Below, in pieces: positions 17,360 through 28,263 of a stretch of 64,000 nt of DNA (its first letter is position 1; each line of letters begins with the position of its first letter). Position numbers and translations under genes: made by a program. Below the pieces are notes generated by a model that searched no databases, had not been told where the DNA came from, and was given only the letters and a program-made list of their open reading frames with translations. Source of the DNA: Qipengyuania xiapuensis (lineage in GTDB: Bacteria > Pseudomonadota > Alphaproteobacteria > Sphingomonadales > Sphingomonadaceae); assembly GCF_019711395.1 (NCBI RefSeq), contig NZ_JAIGNL010000001.1:1488001-1552000 (forward strand). The letters run 5' to 3'.

Positions 17360-18526
17360 TCAGGAAACGACCTGCGCGCGGTTCTCGTCGCGGTGCTTCT
17401 TGAGGTACTTCATGAAGGGCGTGCCACCCGTACCGACATCGGGATCGTTGCCGGCAATCGAGCCCGCCTGCTTGTTGATGTAGCTCGCGGCATATTCAAG
17501 GTGCCGCGTACGGAAGCGCGCCGACTGTTCGAGGCAGGCATTGAACGCATCCTTGAGCTCACGATTGTCGCTAGCGCTCACGAAATCGCGGAGCGTCGAA
17601 TGCTTGGCGAGATCTTCGATGAAGCGGCGGTGCTCGACCGGGCGATAGTGGTGCAACTCGTCGAGGAAGTTCTTGAGCGGATCATCGCTATGACCGACCT
17701 GGAAGAGCGCATCCATCGCCGGGACGATCGATGACTGCGAACCGGTCTGGCCTCGGAATGCCTGCGGCTTGCCTTCGAACTTGTCGATGCCTTCGTAGAC
17801 GAGACCGCCGCCCTCGAGCGCAGGGTTGTTCGCCCAGCCATGGATGTAGGGGCGTACGCGGTGGAAGTAGATGTACGGATCGCACTGCTCGGGCATCCGC
17901 GCGAAGTGGCCGTAGATACGCTCCCACGCCTCGTCCATTTCAATCAGGAGGCGCGTTGCTTCAGCCTCGTCACCTTCCTTGGCGATCGTGACCAGCTTTG
18001 CGGCATTGTCGAGCAGGACGCCGGCTTCGGCTTCGATGGCGACGTGGACCAGCACGAACCAGTTCTCGTCCGCACCACCCATGAAGTTCTGGTGCATCAC
18101 CACATTGTCGAGGCTGATCGGCCCCGACTTGTCGAGCCGGTACCAGTTGTCGAGCACATAGCCCGAGTACGGTAGCAAGGGTGCCTGGCCGAGGCGGTCT
18201 GCAAGGGCGCACATCGGCCGACCGAGATTTGCGGGAAGGTGCTGGGGCGGGTCTGCTTCACCCCAGACATATGCCTGCACGATGAAGGAGTAATGCACCA
18301 TCGCGGTGCGGACTTCTTCCTCGGGGGCGTCCTTGACCCATGTCTCGATGCCCGGATCGGGCAACTGGTCGAGGAAGTGACGGACGCGGCCGGTGGTCAA
18401 AAGTCCTGAGAGGATGCCGGCGGCCTTCGTGATCGGTTCGAAGGTCTCGGGAAGCGTGATCTCGTCGATCTCGTAATGCGAAAGGTAGCCGCGCTCGCGG
18501 CTCATACCGTAGTCTTTAAGCTCCAT
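17360..18526 (-). CDS. Indoleamine 2,3-dioxygenase family heme protein
   Basis: The 388-residue protein resembles eukaryotic-type indoleamine 2,3-dioxygenase (IDO), a heme enzyme that opens the indole ring of tryptophan. Visible marks are FRGQTGSQSSIVPAMD in the middle, the probable proximal heme ligand His342 in FRTRHLEYAASYI, and the family signature GTGGTPFMKYLKKHR at about 364-378. Sequence differences from IDO1 (for example the residues around the active site) mean tryptophan may not be its substrate. No kynurenine-pathway gene is adjacent, so the biological role cannot be told from context. Confidence 0.85.
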   Translation of the reverse strand: MELKDYGMSRERGYLSHYEIDEITLPETFEPITKAAGILSGLLTTGRVRHFLDQLPDPGIETWVKDAPEEEVRTAMVHYSFIVQAYVWGEADPPQHLPANLGRPMCALADRLGQAPLLPYSGYVLDNWYRLDKSGPISLDNVVMHQNFMGGADENWFVLVHVAIEAEAGVLLDNAAKLVTIAKEGDEAEATRLLIEMDEAWERIYGHFARMPEQCDPYIYFHRVRPYIHGWANNPALEGGGLVYEGIDKFEGKPQAFRGQTGSQSSIVPAMDALFQVGHSDDPLKNFLDELHHYRPVEHRRFIEDLAKHSTLRDFVSASDNRELKDAFNACLEQSARFRTRHLEYAASYINKQAGSIAGNDPDVGTGGTPFMKYLKKHRDENRAQVVS

Positions 18527-18640
18527 TGTGATGACTCATCGCCGGTCGCGGGTTGGGCCGACCGGTCAATGCCTGCATTCGTATCCAATGAAACCGGTTT
18601 GCTCAAATGGGGGCGGTGGAAAACTGAGGATACCGCAGCG

Positions 18641-19171
18641 TCAGCGACTGGCGCCGGGGAACTTCACCAAAAGATCGTAGGCAGCTGGATCGGAAACTCC
18701 CGCGATCTTCACACCCTTGCGAAGCCAGAATGCGTGTTTCACGATCTCGGCCTGCTGCTCGATGCCGTATCGCTCGAGCGACCAGCCCGGCTTGAGGGAA
18801 TAGTCATAGCGTGCCCACGGCATTCGGTGGGTGACCAGATACCAGTTGCCCTTCGTCTGCGTCTGCCAGACGTGGACGAGCTCGTGAATCAGCAGCCCCT
18901 GCCGGATCACGCTCTCCTTCGAGAAATCGTCGCAGTAGTTTTCCGAGTTGGGATGGAAGTGGAGGTGGCCGCGCGGGGCCATGGTGATCCGGCGGGGCTG
19001 GAACGGAAACCATTTCCTCCGCCGGATCGTGACCTTCCCATAATCGATCGCGTCACCGAAGACGGTGCGCGCGAGCGTGATTTCACCCGGGGTCAGGGGC
19101 CGGTCGCCGCCCACCGGACATGCCGGTGGCACGGCCTTATCGTGGCTTTCGACCCCGAGTGTATCGCGCAA
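18641..19171 (-). CDS. Small HEXXH putative metallopeptidase (vgr-related type)
   Basis: The 176-residue protein contains HELVHVWQTQ with a zincin-type HExxH motif at residues 96-100, and the C-terminal part carries ERYGIEQQAEIV with acidic residues that might give a third ligand. I recall similar proteins annotated as vgr-related in sphingomonads, but no peptidase activity is established. The start is uncertain: the frame opens with a TTG at 19171, five bases after the stop of the copper-chaperone gene, and a GTG at residue 14 is also possible. It is probably cotranscribed with the upstream PCu(A)C gene. Confidence 0.7.
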   Translation of the reverse strand: MRDTLGVESHDKAVPPACPVGGDRPLTPGEITLARTVFGDAIDYGKVTIRRRKWFPFQPRRITMAPRGHLHFHPNSENYCDDFSKESVIRQGLLIHELVHVWQTQTKGNWYLVTHRMPWARYDYSLKPGWSLERYGIEQQAEIVKHAFWLRKGVKIAGVSDPAAYDLLVKFPGASR

Positions 19172-19176
19172 ATCGT

Positions 19177-19662
19177 TCAGCGATCATCCCCCGCGGCCTG
19201 CGCGGTCGCTTCGAAAGAATGGCGCCTGCCACCGGCTGCGATCAGCGTCACCTTCGTGGTGTCGCCTTCGGCAAAGCCTTCGGCCAGGTCGAAGGCCATG
19301 ACGTGCTTTCCGCCGGGCGCGAACGAAACCGAGCCTCCGCTTTCCACCATGACCGGGGGTGCTTCACCCATGACCATTTCGCCGTCCCACTCCATCATGT
19401 CGTGGACTTCTGCGCGGGCAGCCTGTTCGACTTCGGCACCACGGAAGGCGAGGTTGCGGTCGCTGTTGTTGGCGAGTTCGAAATAGACGGCTGCCGGGTT
19501 CCCCGCGACGGGCGGGAGCATCAGGCGAGCATCGGAAATCTCGACGCCCTCGATGGTATCTTCGACTGCGACCTCTACGGGTTCTTCCGCTTCGCCCCCG
19601 CATGCAGCAAGGCCCAGCGAGGTACCTGCGAGCAAGATGGCAGCGTAAATCGGCTTCTTCAT
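19177..19662 (-). CDS. PCu(A)C-type copper chaperone lipoprotein
   Basis: The 161-residue protein is a periplasmic copper(I) chaperone of the PCu(A)C/DUF461 family, which delivers copper to cytochrome oxidase. It has a lipoprotein signal (LGLAAC, Cys21) and the family body with the His/Met copper ligands in VHDMM and KHVMAF near PGGK. An upstream in-frame start at 19722 gives 20 extra residues, but the ATG at 19662 before KKPIYAAILL is a proper signal peptide start. It precedes a small putative metallopeptidase gene and diverges from dnaK. Confidence 0.88.
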   Translation of the reverse strand: MKKPIYAAILLAGTSLGLAACGGEAEEPVEVAVEDTIEGVEISDARLMLPPVAGNPAAVYFELANNSDRNLAFRGAEVEQAARAEVHDMMEWDGEMVMGEAPPVMVESGGSVSFAPGGKHVMAFDLAEGFAEGDTTKVTLIAAGGRRHSFEATAQAAGDDR

Positions 19663-19710
19663 TGGAATTTTCCCCTCTCGTGACAGGGTGAAAAAACTAG
19701 CGTGGTGCAT

Positions 19711-19741
19711 CCCTTGTGCCAAGGAAAAGCGCTCCTATATC
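19711..19741 (+). promoter_or_regulatory. Candidate heat-shock (sigma-32) promoter of dnaK
   Basis: CCCTTGTG (19711-19718) is followed after 15 bases by CCTATATC (19734-19741), close to the CTTGAA-N13-17-CCCCAT-like pattern of sigma-32 promoters. It sits 101 bases before the dnaK ATG and points towards dnaK. Confidence 0.5.
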
Positions 19742-19841
19742 GCCCATGTAATACACCGTTTTATCGAGCCGCCGATCGGTTTTGCCAGATACGGGAAACC
19801 AGCTGTGCGGCGTCCAACGACCTGTAAGAGATGGGGAAACC

Positions 19842-21773
<1,932 letters not shown>

Positions 21774-21791
21774 GACGCCTGATGAAAACCA

Positions 21792-21834
21792 CGCCCCCAC
21801 CGGTGCAAATCCGCGCCGGTGGGGGTTAGGTTTT
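21792..21834 (+). terminator. Hairpin between dnaK and dnaJ
   Basis: A perfect 10-bp GC-rich stem (CCCCCACCGG at 21794-21803 with CCGGTGGGGG at 21816-21825) and a 12-base loop is followed by TTAGGTTTT. It may act as a partial terminator that lets dnaK be made in excess of dnaJ, or as an RNA processing and stability element. Confidence 0.6.
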
Positions 21835-21848
21835 GGGCGGGGGACAGC

Positions 21849-22970
21849 ATGTCAGCTACCGAAGTCGATTTTTACGAACTGCTTGGCGTGAGCCGCGACG
21901 CTGATGGCGCGACCATCAAGAGCGCCTATCGCAAACTCGCAATGAAGCATCACCCGGACAAGAACCCGGGCTGCACCGAGAGCGAAGCCAAGTTCAAGGC
22001 GATCAGTGTCGCCTATGATTGCCTGAAAGATCCGCAGAAGCGCGCGGCCTACGACCAGTACGGCCATGCCGCCTTTCAGAACGGCGGCCCCGGCGGCGGG
22101 CACGGCAATGCCGATTTCGGCGATATCGGCGATATCTTCGAAACCATTTTCGGCTCTGCCTTCGGAGGCGGAGGCGGTCGCGCCCGTCCCCGGCGTGGTG
22201 CGGACCTGCGCTACGACATGGAAATCGGCCTTGAAGAGGCCTTCCACGGCAAGTCGAGCGAGATCGAGATCGAGGTCAGCAAGGCCTGCGACACCTGTCA
22301 CGGTTCGGGCGCGACGCCCGGTACGCGGGCGAGGACCTGCAACCTGTGCGGCGGGCAGGGCAATGTCCGCGCAAAGCAGGGTTTCTTCGTAGTCGAACGC
22401 CCGTGTCCTAATTGCCACGGCGCTGGCGAGATCATCACCAGCCCGTGCCGCGATTGCCGCGGCGAAGGGCGCGTCGACGTCCCGCAGAAGCTCGAAGTCG
22501 ATATTCCCCCGGGCGTCGATACCGGCACCCGCATTCGTCTGTCGGGCAAGGGCGAGGCCGGACCGCGCGGCGCACCAGCGGGCGACCTCTACATCTTCGT
22601 CCATGTGAAACAGCACCCCATCTTCCAGCGCGAGGGCACTACGCTTGCCACCCGCGTACCGATCAGCTTCACCAAGGCAGCGCTCGGCGGATCGATCGAG
22701 ATCCCCGGCCTCGATGGCGAAGAACTCACCCTCGAAATCCCCGCCGGCATTCAGTCGGGCAAGCAGCTGCGCCAGCGCGGTGCGGGCATGCCCGTGCTGC
22801 AGGGGCGAGGTCGCGGTGACATGGTGATCGAGATCGCCGTCGAGACCCCGACCAAGCTCAGCAAGGAACAACGCGAATTGCTCGAACAGTTCCGCGCCAC
22901 CGAGACCGGCGACGAATGTCCCGAGAGCCGCGGCTTCTTCGACAAGCTGAAAACCGCTTTCGGGGGGTAA
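21849..22970 (+). CDS. dnaJ: Molecular chaperone DnaJ
   Basis: DnaJ stimulates DnaK and delivers substrates. The 373-residue protein has an N-terminal J domain with HPDKNPG, a Gly-rich region (GGGGGRARPRRG), four zinc motifs (CDTCHGSG, CNLCGGQG, CPNCHGAG, CRDCRGEG) and the C-terminal substrate domains. The ATG at 21849 is preferred over the in-frame ATG at 21819 because MSATEVDFYELLGV is the normal J-domain start. It follows dnaK by 75 bases with the hairpin between. Confidence 0.97.
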   Translation: MSATEVDFYELLGVSRDADGATIKSAYRKLAMKHHPDKNPGCTESEAKFKAISVAYDCLKDPQKRAAYDQYGHAAFQNGGPGGGHGNADFGDIGDIFETIFGSAFGGGGGRARPRRGADLRYDMEIGLEEAFHGKSSEIEIEVSKACDTCHGSGATPGTRARTCNLCGGQGNVRAKQGFFVVERPCPNCHGAGEIITSPCRDCRGEGRVDVPQKLEVDIPPGVDTGTRIRLSGKGEAGPRGAPAGDLYIFVHVKQHPIFQREGTTLATRVPISFTKAALGGSIEIPGLDGEELTLEIPAGIQSGKQLRQRGAGMPVLQGRGRGDMVIEIAVETPTKLSKEQRELLEQFRATETGDECPESRGFFDKLKTAFGG

Positions 22971-23032
22971 CCGGCAAGCGCTCGACAGCGAAGGCTTCCC
23001 CGACTAGCGATTGACGCGAAAGGGGAAGAGGA

Positions 23033-23923
23033 ATGCATTTGAAGGCACTCGTAGCAGGCACGGCACTCCTGGCGCTTGCCGCGCCGGCCGCCGCGCAGCG
23101 CGATTTCAGCGAAGTCGAGATCACTGCCGAGGAGCTCGCTCCCGGGATTGCGGTGCTTTACGGGGCTGGCGGGAATATCGGCGTCAGCCACGGCAAAGAC
23201 GGCACCGTCCTCATCGACGACCAGTTTGCGCCGCTCACGCAAAAGATCGAAGCAGCCATCGCCGACCTCGGTGCAACGCCCGTACGCTTCGTCGTCAACA
23301 CGCATTGGCATGGCGATCACACCGGCGGCAACGAGAACCTCGGCGAGAAGGGCGCTCTCATCTTTGCCCATGACAATGTGCGAACGCGCCTCGCTGAAGG
23401 TCGCGAGGGCGAGCGACCCATCGCGCCCGCACCCGAGGCAGCGCTACCCGTCGTGACGTACGAACAGGGTGTCAGCTTCCATCTAAACGGGGAGCGTGTC
23501 GACGTGATGTTCGTCGGCGGTGGCCACACCGATGGCGACAGCGTGGTCCACTGGACCAAGAGCAACGTGGTCCACATGGGCGATCTCTACTTCAAGATCC
23601 CGGGCTATCCCTACATCGACACCGGGTCGGGCGGGAATGTCATCCACGCGATGAACTCGCTCGATGCTGTCATCCGCATGATCGACGACGAGACCAAGGT
23701 CATTCCCGGCCATGGCCCGATGTCGAACAAGGCCGAACTCGTCGCCTATCGCGCGATGATGGGCGATGCTGTGTCGCGGGTGAGAGCCTTGCGGGACGCC
23801 GGAAGCTCCGTCGAAGAGGCGGTGGCCGCAAAGCCGCTCGCCGGTTTCAACAGGGGCGAGGGCTTCATCGGGCCCGACCAGTTCGTGACCGCCATCTACA
23901 CCAGCCTCGACCAGGCCGAATAG
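23033..23923 (+). CDS. Periplasmic metallo-beta-lactamase-fold hydrolase
   Basis: The 296-residue protein starts with a signal peptide (about 1-22, ending APAAAQ) and has an MBL fold with HWHGDH at 91-96, plus GGGHTDGD, and a C-terminal VIPGHGPM segment with metal-binding His and Asp. This suggests a dinuclear zinc hydrolase exported to the periplasm. The fold serves lactamases, lactonases and thioesterases. The substrate is unknown and the context gives no hint. Confidence 0.85.
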   Translation: MHLKALVAGTALLALAAPAAAQRDFSEVEITAEELAPGIAVLYGAGGNIGVSHGKDGTVLIDDQFAPLTQKIEAAIADLGATPVRFVVNTHWHGDHTGGNENLGEKGALIFAHDNVRTRLAEGREGERPIAPAPEAALPVVTYEQGVSFHLNGERVDVMFVGGGHTDGDSVVHWTKSNVVHMGDLYFKIPGYPYIDTGSGGNVIHAMNSLDAVIRMIDDETKVIPGHGPMSNKAELVAYRAMMGDAVSRVRALRDAGSSVEEAVAAKPLAGFNRGEGFIGPDQFVTAIYTSLDQAE

Positions 23924-23926
23924 GCT

Positions 23927-26242
23927 TCAGCGCATCCGGTCGAGGACTTCGGCCCGGATACCGTCGAGCAGACCCGGATCGCAGCGTTGGGCCTGTGCCT
24001 CCTCGTCGAGAATGGCGAGGAAGGCATCGCGCTTGAATGCCCTGCAGGTTCCTTCGGCCATTGGTGTGTCGAGCGTCGAGCAAACGAGGTCGATCATCCG
24101 CTCGGCCCCGTGGAGACGGCCCCAGAGGTAATCGTTCTCACGATAGGAGCGGCTGAAAAACGCGCCGAAGTTATAGAATTCGATACCGCGGAGCGTCGCG
24201 CGCGTACCGCCTTCGCGGATGCTGCGCGCGTCGTCGGGGCTGATCCTGTCCACCTTGACCGGATCGAACTCCGTAAGGCCCTCGTTACGCAGCAGGGGAA
24301 GCGTGGCGACGTCGTAAAACGGGAAGCCGAGATAGGCGAACAGCATGCGCCGCCTGAGGTGGTCGGGCATCTCCGCCAGCGCCTCGGCGAGCATTTCCTC
24401 TGCATGGTCGTCTTCGTCGGGCAGGAGCCTCCGCGCCTCGATATGGTCGAGCACGCCTGAGGGATCGACGAGCACGTTTTCCGCGAGGGCAGGGAATTCA
24501 TCACCCAGCGAGGCGAGGCTCTCCTTCTGAAAATAGAGCGCGAGTATCTTGTATATCTCGTCGCGGCCCTTCTCGAGCGCATCGTCGGGAATGTCGGGAT
24601 CCGCTTCCCAATCGCGCGCCAGCCTGCGGGCGAGGAGCCTCAAACGGCGGATACGAAAGCCGATATCGTGTTCGCGGAAGAAACGGATCGCGTCGGGTGT
24701 TGCGCCGCCGTTCTGCCCGACAAGGACTTCAAGCCCGCGATACCGGAGTTCCTCGCGCAGCACGTGTTCGATCGGGATGTGATCGGACAAGTGTAGCGCA
24801 GGGGCCGCTTCCCAGGTCAGTTTGGCAAGGCGGGTAACGATCCCGCTCAGTTTCGCCTGGGCGTAGGAATGGAAGGCATAGCCCGCCTGTTCCGCCGCTG
24901 CCTGCTGTGCCTTCTGACGCCATGCCTTGAGCCGTTTGGGCGTAGGATTGTCGAGGAACAGCGTGTAGCCGAACAGCTTCTCGACCGTTCGCTCGACTTC
25001 GGGGCGCAGCGCGCTGACGATACGCGACAGGCGTGCAGCCTCGCGGCTTTGTTCCTCGAGCTGTTCGAGGTTGTCGCGGATCGGCTGTTCGCGCGGGATG
25101 GTCGACAGTGAACCGAAGATCGCGGAGAAGAACCCCACCTCGTGCCGGGCCTGTGCGTGACGTTCACCGAACCGGTCGGGGCGCGGGTCGACATAGACGA
25201 AGCGGCGGTCGACTTCGCGCTGGGCAGGGCGACCCTGCAGCGCCGCCATCGCGCCGCCGAAAGGCTTGTTCACCAGCACCGATCCGTCGATCAGCGAAAC
25301 GCTCTCGACATTGTCGCGCATGACATGGACCGGCATGATCCGGTCAAGAAACTCTTCCCGGCTATGCCACGCACGGCCGGTGCTTTCAGCCAGCCGATCG
25401 ATCTCGCTAACTTGAAGTGGCGGGAATGCGCCCGGGAAGCTGGCCGTTGCCCTCGCGGCGAAGACAAGCTCCATCGGGTCGGCAAGGTTCTCGCCCCCGA
25501 CAAGCGGCGTCTTGCACCTGAACGAGATGGGCATCCGGTGTTCGCTGTCCTCGACCACCGGCGGACTGTTCAGTTTCAGCAGCTCGAGATGGCCGAAAAA
25601 GTCGGTCGCGGTAACGAATAGGTCGAGCGGATGACCGGGCGGCAGGAGCGGCTCTTCTTTCTCGGTCTGCTCCATCGCGGCAAATGCGCGTTCGAGGAGG
25701 CTCGAGAAGCCGAAGCCCGAGAAGGGCGGTTCGAACCATCGACCGCGGATGAGATGCGATACCTTACGGCGCACCTCGCTACGGGTTTCAGGAGCCACCT
25801 CGGTCGCGATTTCGGTGCCTGGCCTGCTTAGCAGCCAGCTTGCGAACGGCTGCGCCCAGAATTTGCCGCCCGCCCAGCGGATCTTTGCGTCCGGATGTGT
25901 CAGTTCATCGACGTCAGCGACTTCGAGCCAGAGGTCGGTCAGCGGCTCGAGGCTCTGGCCGGAGTAGATCGCCTGCGCGAGGAAAACCGCGTTGATTCCG
26001 CCTGCGCTGGCACCGCTGCAGATGTCGGGCAGGACGCGAAGGCGCAGTCCACCATGTTCTTCAAGGTGCTTCAGGAGATCGAGATAGACCTTGTGGATCC
26101 CGTCGCGCGCTTCGTGTCCTGCGTGGAAATCGCGGCTCGCGCGGGCCAGTTGCCACAGCTCGCGCGTGACGCCGTGCATATAGACCGCCAGGCTTACCCC
26201 GCCGTAGCAGACCAGCGCGATCCTCAGTTCCTTCTGCCGCAT
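23927..26242 (-). CDS. Large patatin-like phospholipase domain protein
   Basis: The 771-residue protein has the patatin acyl hydrolase core near the N-terminus, with a GxSxG nucleophile motif GASAG (77-81, Ser79) inside CSGASAGGINAVF, an upstream GGVSLAVY glycine-rich segment and a downstream IDGSVLVNKPFG that carries the catalytic Asp. Patatins hydrolyse lipid acyl esters through a Ser-Asp dyad. A long C-terminal region of about 400 residues follows, as in patatin-related proteins with a DUF3376-type region. The ATG at 26242 (MRQKELRIAL) is favoured over 26278. It diverges from radA and ends three bases past the MBL gene. Confidence 0.83.
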   Translation of the reverse strand: MRQKELRIALVCYGGVSLAVYMHGVTRELWQLARASRDFHAGHEARDGIHKVYLDLLKHLEEHGGLRLRVLPDICSGASAGGINAVFLAQAIYSGQSLEPLTDLWLEVADVDELTHPDAKIRWAGGKFWAQPFASWLLSRPGTEIATEVAPETRSEVRRKVSHLIRGRWFEPPFSGFGFSSLLERAFAAMEQTEKEEPLLPPGHPLDLFVTATDFFGHLELLKLNSPPVVEDSEHRMPISFRCKTPLVGGENLADPMELVFAARATASFPGAFPPLQVSEIDRLAESTGRAWHSREEFLDRIMPVHVMRDNVESVSLIDGSVLVNKPFGGAMAALQGRPAQREVDRRFVYVDPRPDRFGERHAQARHEVGFFSAIFGSLSTIPREQPIRDNLEQLEEQSREAARLSRIVSALRPEVERTVEKLFGYTLFLDNPTPKRLKAWRQKAQQAAAEQAGYAFHSYAQAKLSGIVTRLAKLTWEAAPALHLSDHIPIEHVLREELRYRGLEVLVGQNGGATPDAIRFFREHDIGFRIRRLRLLARRLARDWEADPDIPDDALEKGRDEIYKILALYFQKESLASLGDEFPALAENVLVDPSGVLDHIEARRLLPDEDDHAEEMLAEALAEMPDHLRRRMLFAYLGFPFYDVATLPLLRNEGLTEFDPVKVDRISPDDARSIREGGTRATLRGIEFYNFGAFFSRSYRENDYLWGRLHGAERMIDLVCSTLDTPMAEGTCRAFKRDAFLAILDEEAQAQRCDPGLLDGIRAEVLDRMR

Positions 26243-26312
26243 CGCTATTCGTTGTGCACAGTTGCGCTGCAAAGGCAATTGCGTTCCTCAAATGTTCTGT
26301 TAGTGAATTGGC

Positions 26313-27677
26313 ATGGCGAAACCGAAGAAACGCTATGTCTGTCAGGCCTGTGGGTCGGTATCTCACCGCTGGCAGGGCCAGTGCGCCGACTGTGCGGAAT
26401 GGAACACCCTGGCCGAGGATGCGCCCGCAACGGTGTTCTCGCTCAAGCACGACTTGTCGAGCGGGGGCAGGGCGGTGGAGTTTGTCGACCTCGACAAGCC
26501 TGGTGAAGTCCCGATCCGCCAAAAGACGGGTCTTGCGGAATTCGATCGTGCTCTCGGCGGCGGGCTCGTGCCGGGCAGCGCCATCCTGATGGGCGGCGAT
26601 CCGGGTATCGGGAAGTCGACGTTGCTGCTCCAGGCCGCAGCCAAGGTTGCGCGTGAGGGGCACGGCGTCGTCTACGTAAGCGGCGAGGAAGCGGCGGGGC
26701 AGGTCCGGATGCGAGCAGCTCGGCTCGGCCTGTCGGATGCTCCGGTAAAGCTGGCCGCTGCAACCGGCGTGCGAGACATCCTTACGACACTCGGCAGCAT
26801 GGAGACGCCCAAGCTGCTGGTGATCGATTCCATCCAGACCATGCACTCCGACACGATCGAAGGGGCGCCCGGGACGGTGAGCCAGGTCCGCGGCTGCGCC
26901 TTCGAACTGATCCGCTATGCCAAGGAAAACGGCGTCGCGCTGGTGCTCGTCGGCCACGTGACCAAGGATGGCAATATTGCCGGGCCGCGAGTGCTTGAAC
27001 ACATGGTCGATGTCGTCATGAGTTTCGAGGGCGAACGCAGCCACCAGTACCGTATCCTGCGCGCGCTCAAGAACCGTTTCGGTGCGGTCGACGAGATCGG
27101 TGTATTCGCCATGGCGGGCGACGGTCTCGAAGAGGTCGAGAACCCCTCCATGCTGTTCCTGTCCGGGCGCGAGCAGCCGATGGCGGGGAGTGCTGTCTTC
27201 CCGGCCATGGAAGGTACGCGTCCGGTGCTGGTGGAAATCCAGGCGCTGATCGTGAAGCTTCAGTCGGGCGCTACGCCGCGCCGTGCCGTGGTCGGTTGGG
27301 ACAATGGCCGGCTTGCCATGCTGCTCGCGGTGCTGGAATCGCGCTGCGGTCTCTCGTTCAGCTCGGCGGAAGTCTACCTGAACGTGGCGGGCGGATATCG
27401 CCTGTCGGATCCTGCGGCGGATCTCGCAGTTGCCGCTGCGTTGGTCAGCGCGCTCGCAGACAAACCCTTGCCGGATCGCAGCGTATGGCTCGGAGAAGTC
27501 AGCCTCGCCGGTGAAGTCCGCCCGGTTGCCCATGGCGGAGTTCGCCTGAAGGAAGCAGCAAAGCTCGGATTTGAAAAGGGTTTCGGCCCGTCCGACACCA
27601 AGAACGGCTCGTCAGAACTGCAATATTCGGGCTTGGGACAACTGGCCAACCTCGTTGACCGGGTGATGAGCAGTTAA
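26313..27677 (+). CDS. radA: DNA repair protein RadA
   Basis: RadA/Sms is a DnaB-like helicase that helps branch migration in recombinational repair. The 454-residue protein has an N-terminal C4 zinc finger (CQACG...CADC, about 10-27), a RecA-like ATPase with GDPGIGKST, the RadA-specific KNRFG motif, and a C-terminal Lon-like domain. It diverges from the patatin gene and is followed 34 bases later by a cvpA-like gene. Confidence 0.95.
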   Translation: MAKPKKRYVCQACGSVSHRWQGQCADCAEWNTLAEDAPATVFSLKHDLSSGGRAVEFVDLDKPGEVPIRQKTGLAEFDRALGGGLVPGSAILMGGDPGIGKSTLLLQAAAKVAREGHGVVYVSGEEAAGQVRMRAARLGLSDAPVKLAAATGVRDILTTLGSMETPKLLVIDSIQTMHSDTIEGAPGTVSQVRGCAFELIRYAKENGVALVLVGHVTKDGNIAGPRVLEHMVDVVMSFEGERSHQYRILRALKNRFGAVDEIGVFAMAGDGLEEVENPSMLFLSGREQPMAGSAVFPAMEGTRPVLVEIQALIVKLQSGATPRRAVVGWDNGRLAMLLAVLESRCGLSFSSAEVYLNVAGGYRLSDPAADLAVAAALVSALADKPLPDRSVWLGEVSLAGEVRPVAHGGVRLKEAAKLGFEKGFGPSDTKNGSSELQYSGLGQLANLVDRVMSS

Positions 27678-27711
27678 TAAAGCCCCAACCCTGAGGGATT
27701 AATAGGGTTTC

Positions 27712-28263
27712 ATGACGGGCTTCGATTTCATCGTACTGTTCATCGTGGCAATCGCTGCGATCGGTGGCTTCCTGCGGGGATTTCTTCAGGAGATCCTGTC
27801 GCTGGGCGCGTGGATATTGGCTGCCTTTGCCATCCGTTATCTCCACACGCCGCTCGCCATCGCGATGCAGGATGTGATCGGGGCGAGCGTTGCGACCTCC
27901 GTCATGGCCTTCGTGCTGCTGCTGCTGATCCCCTATGCGGCGATGAAAGTCATCGCGAACAATGTCGGCAAGGCATCGCGCAATTCTGTGCTCGGCCCGA
28001 TCGACCGCGTGCTCGGTTTCGGGTTCGGTGCGCTCAAGGGGCTCGTGATCGTCATTATCGGCTTCTCGCTCCTCGTTCTCGGCTACGACCGTGTCTGGGA
28101 TTATCGCGGCCGACCGGTGTGGATCACGACTGCCCAGAGCTATGAGCTGGTCGACGGCGGCTCGCGCTCGCTTGTCGAGGTGCTGGCCCAGAGGCGTGCG
28201 GCGCTACGCGGTGAAGAGGCAGAAGCAGAGGCTGAAGCCGAAGCGGAGGAAGCTGCAGAGTGA
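27712..28263 (+). CDS. cvpA: CvpA family membrane protein
   Basis: The 183-residue protein belongs to the colicin V production protein family. It has the family opening GFDFIVLFIVAIAAIGGFLRGFLQEILSLGAWILA, two further membrane helices, and an amphipathic segment. The tail is highly acidic (alternating Glu and Ala) from about 167. Its precise role is unclear. In E. coli it influences colicin export and envelope stress. The following IscU-like gene overlaps the stop (GTGA) and so is coupled. Confidence 0.87.
   Translation: MTGFDFIVLFIVAIAAIGGFLRGFLQEILSLGAWILAAFAIRYLHTPLAIAMQDVIGASVATSVMAFVLLLLIPYAAMKVIANNVGKASRNSVLGPIDRVLGFGFGALKGLVIVIIGFSLLVLGYDRVWDYRGRPVWITTAQSYELVDGGSRSLVEVLAQRRAALRGEEAEAEAEAEAEEAAE

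Noticed and set aside
26061..27533. Open frame of 490 codons on the minus strand opposite radA
   Set aside because: Antisense of radA, no recognisable family.
28200..28260. Glu/Ala repeat tail of CvpA, considered as a tandem DNA repeat
   Set aside because: The codons are mixed and it is a low-complexity acidic tail, not a DNA repeat array.
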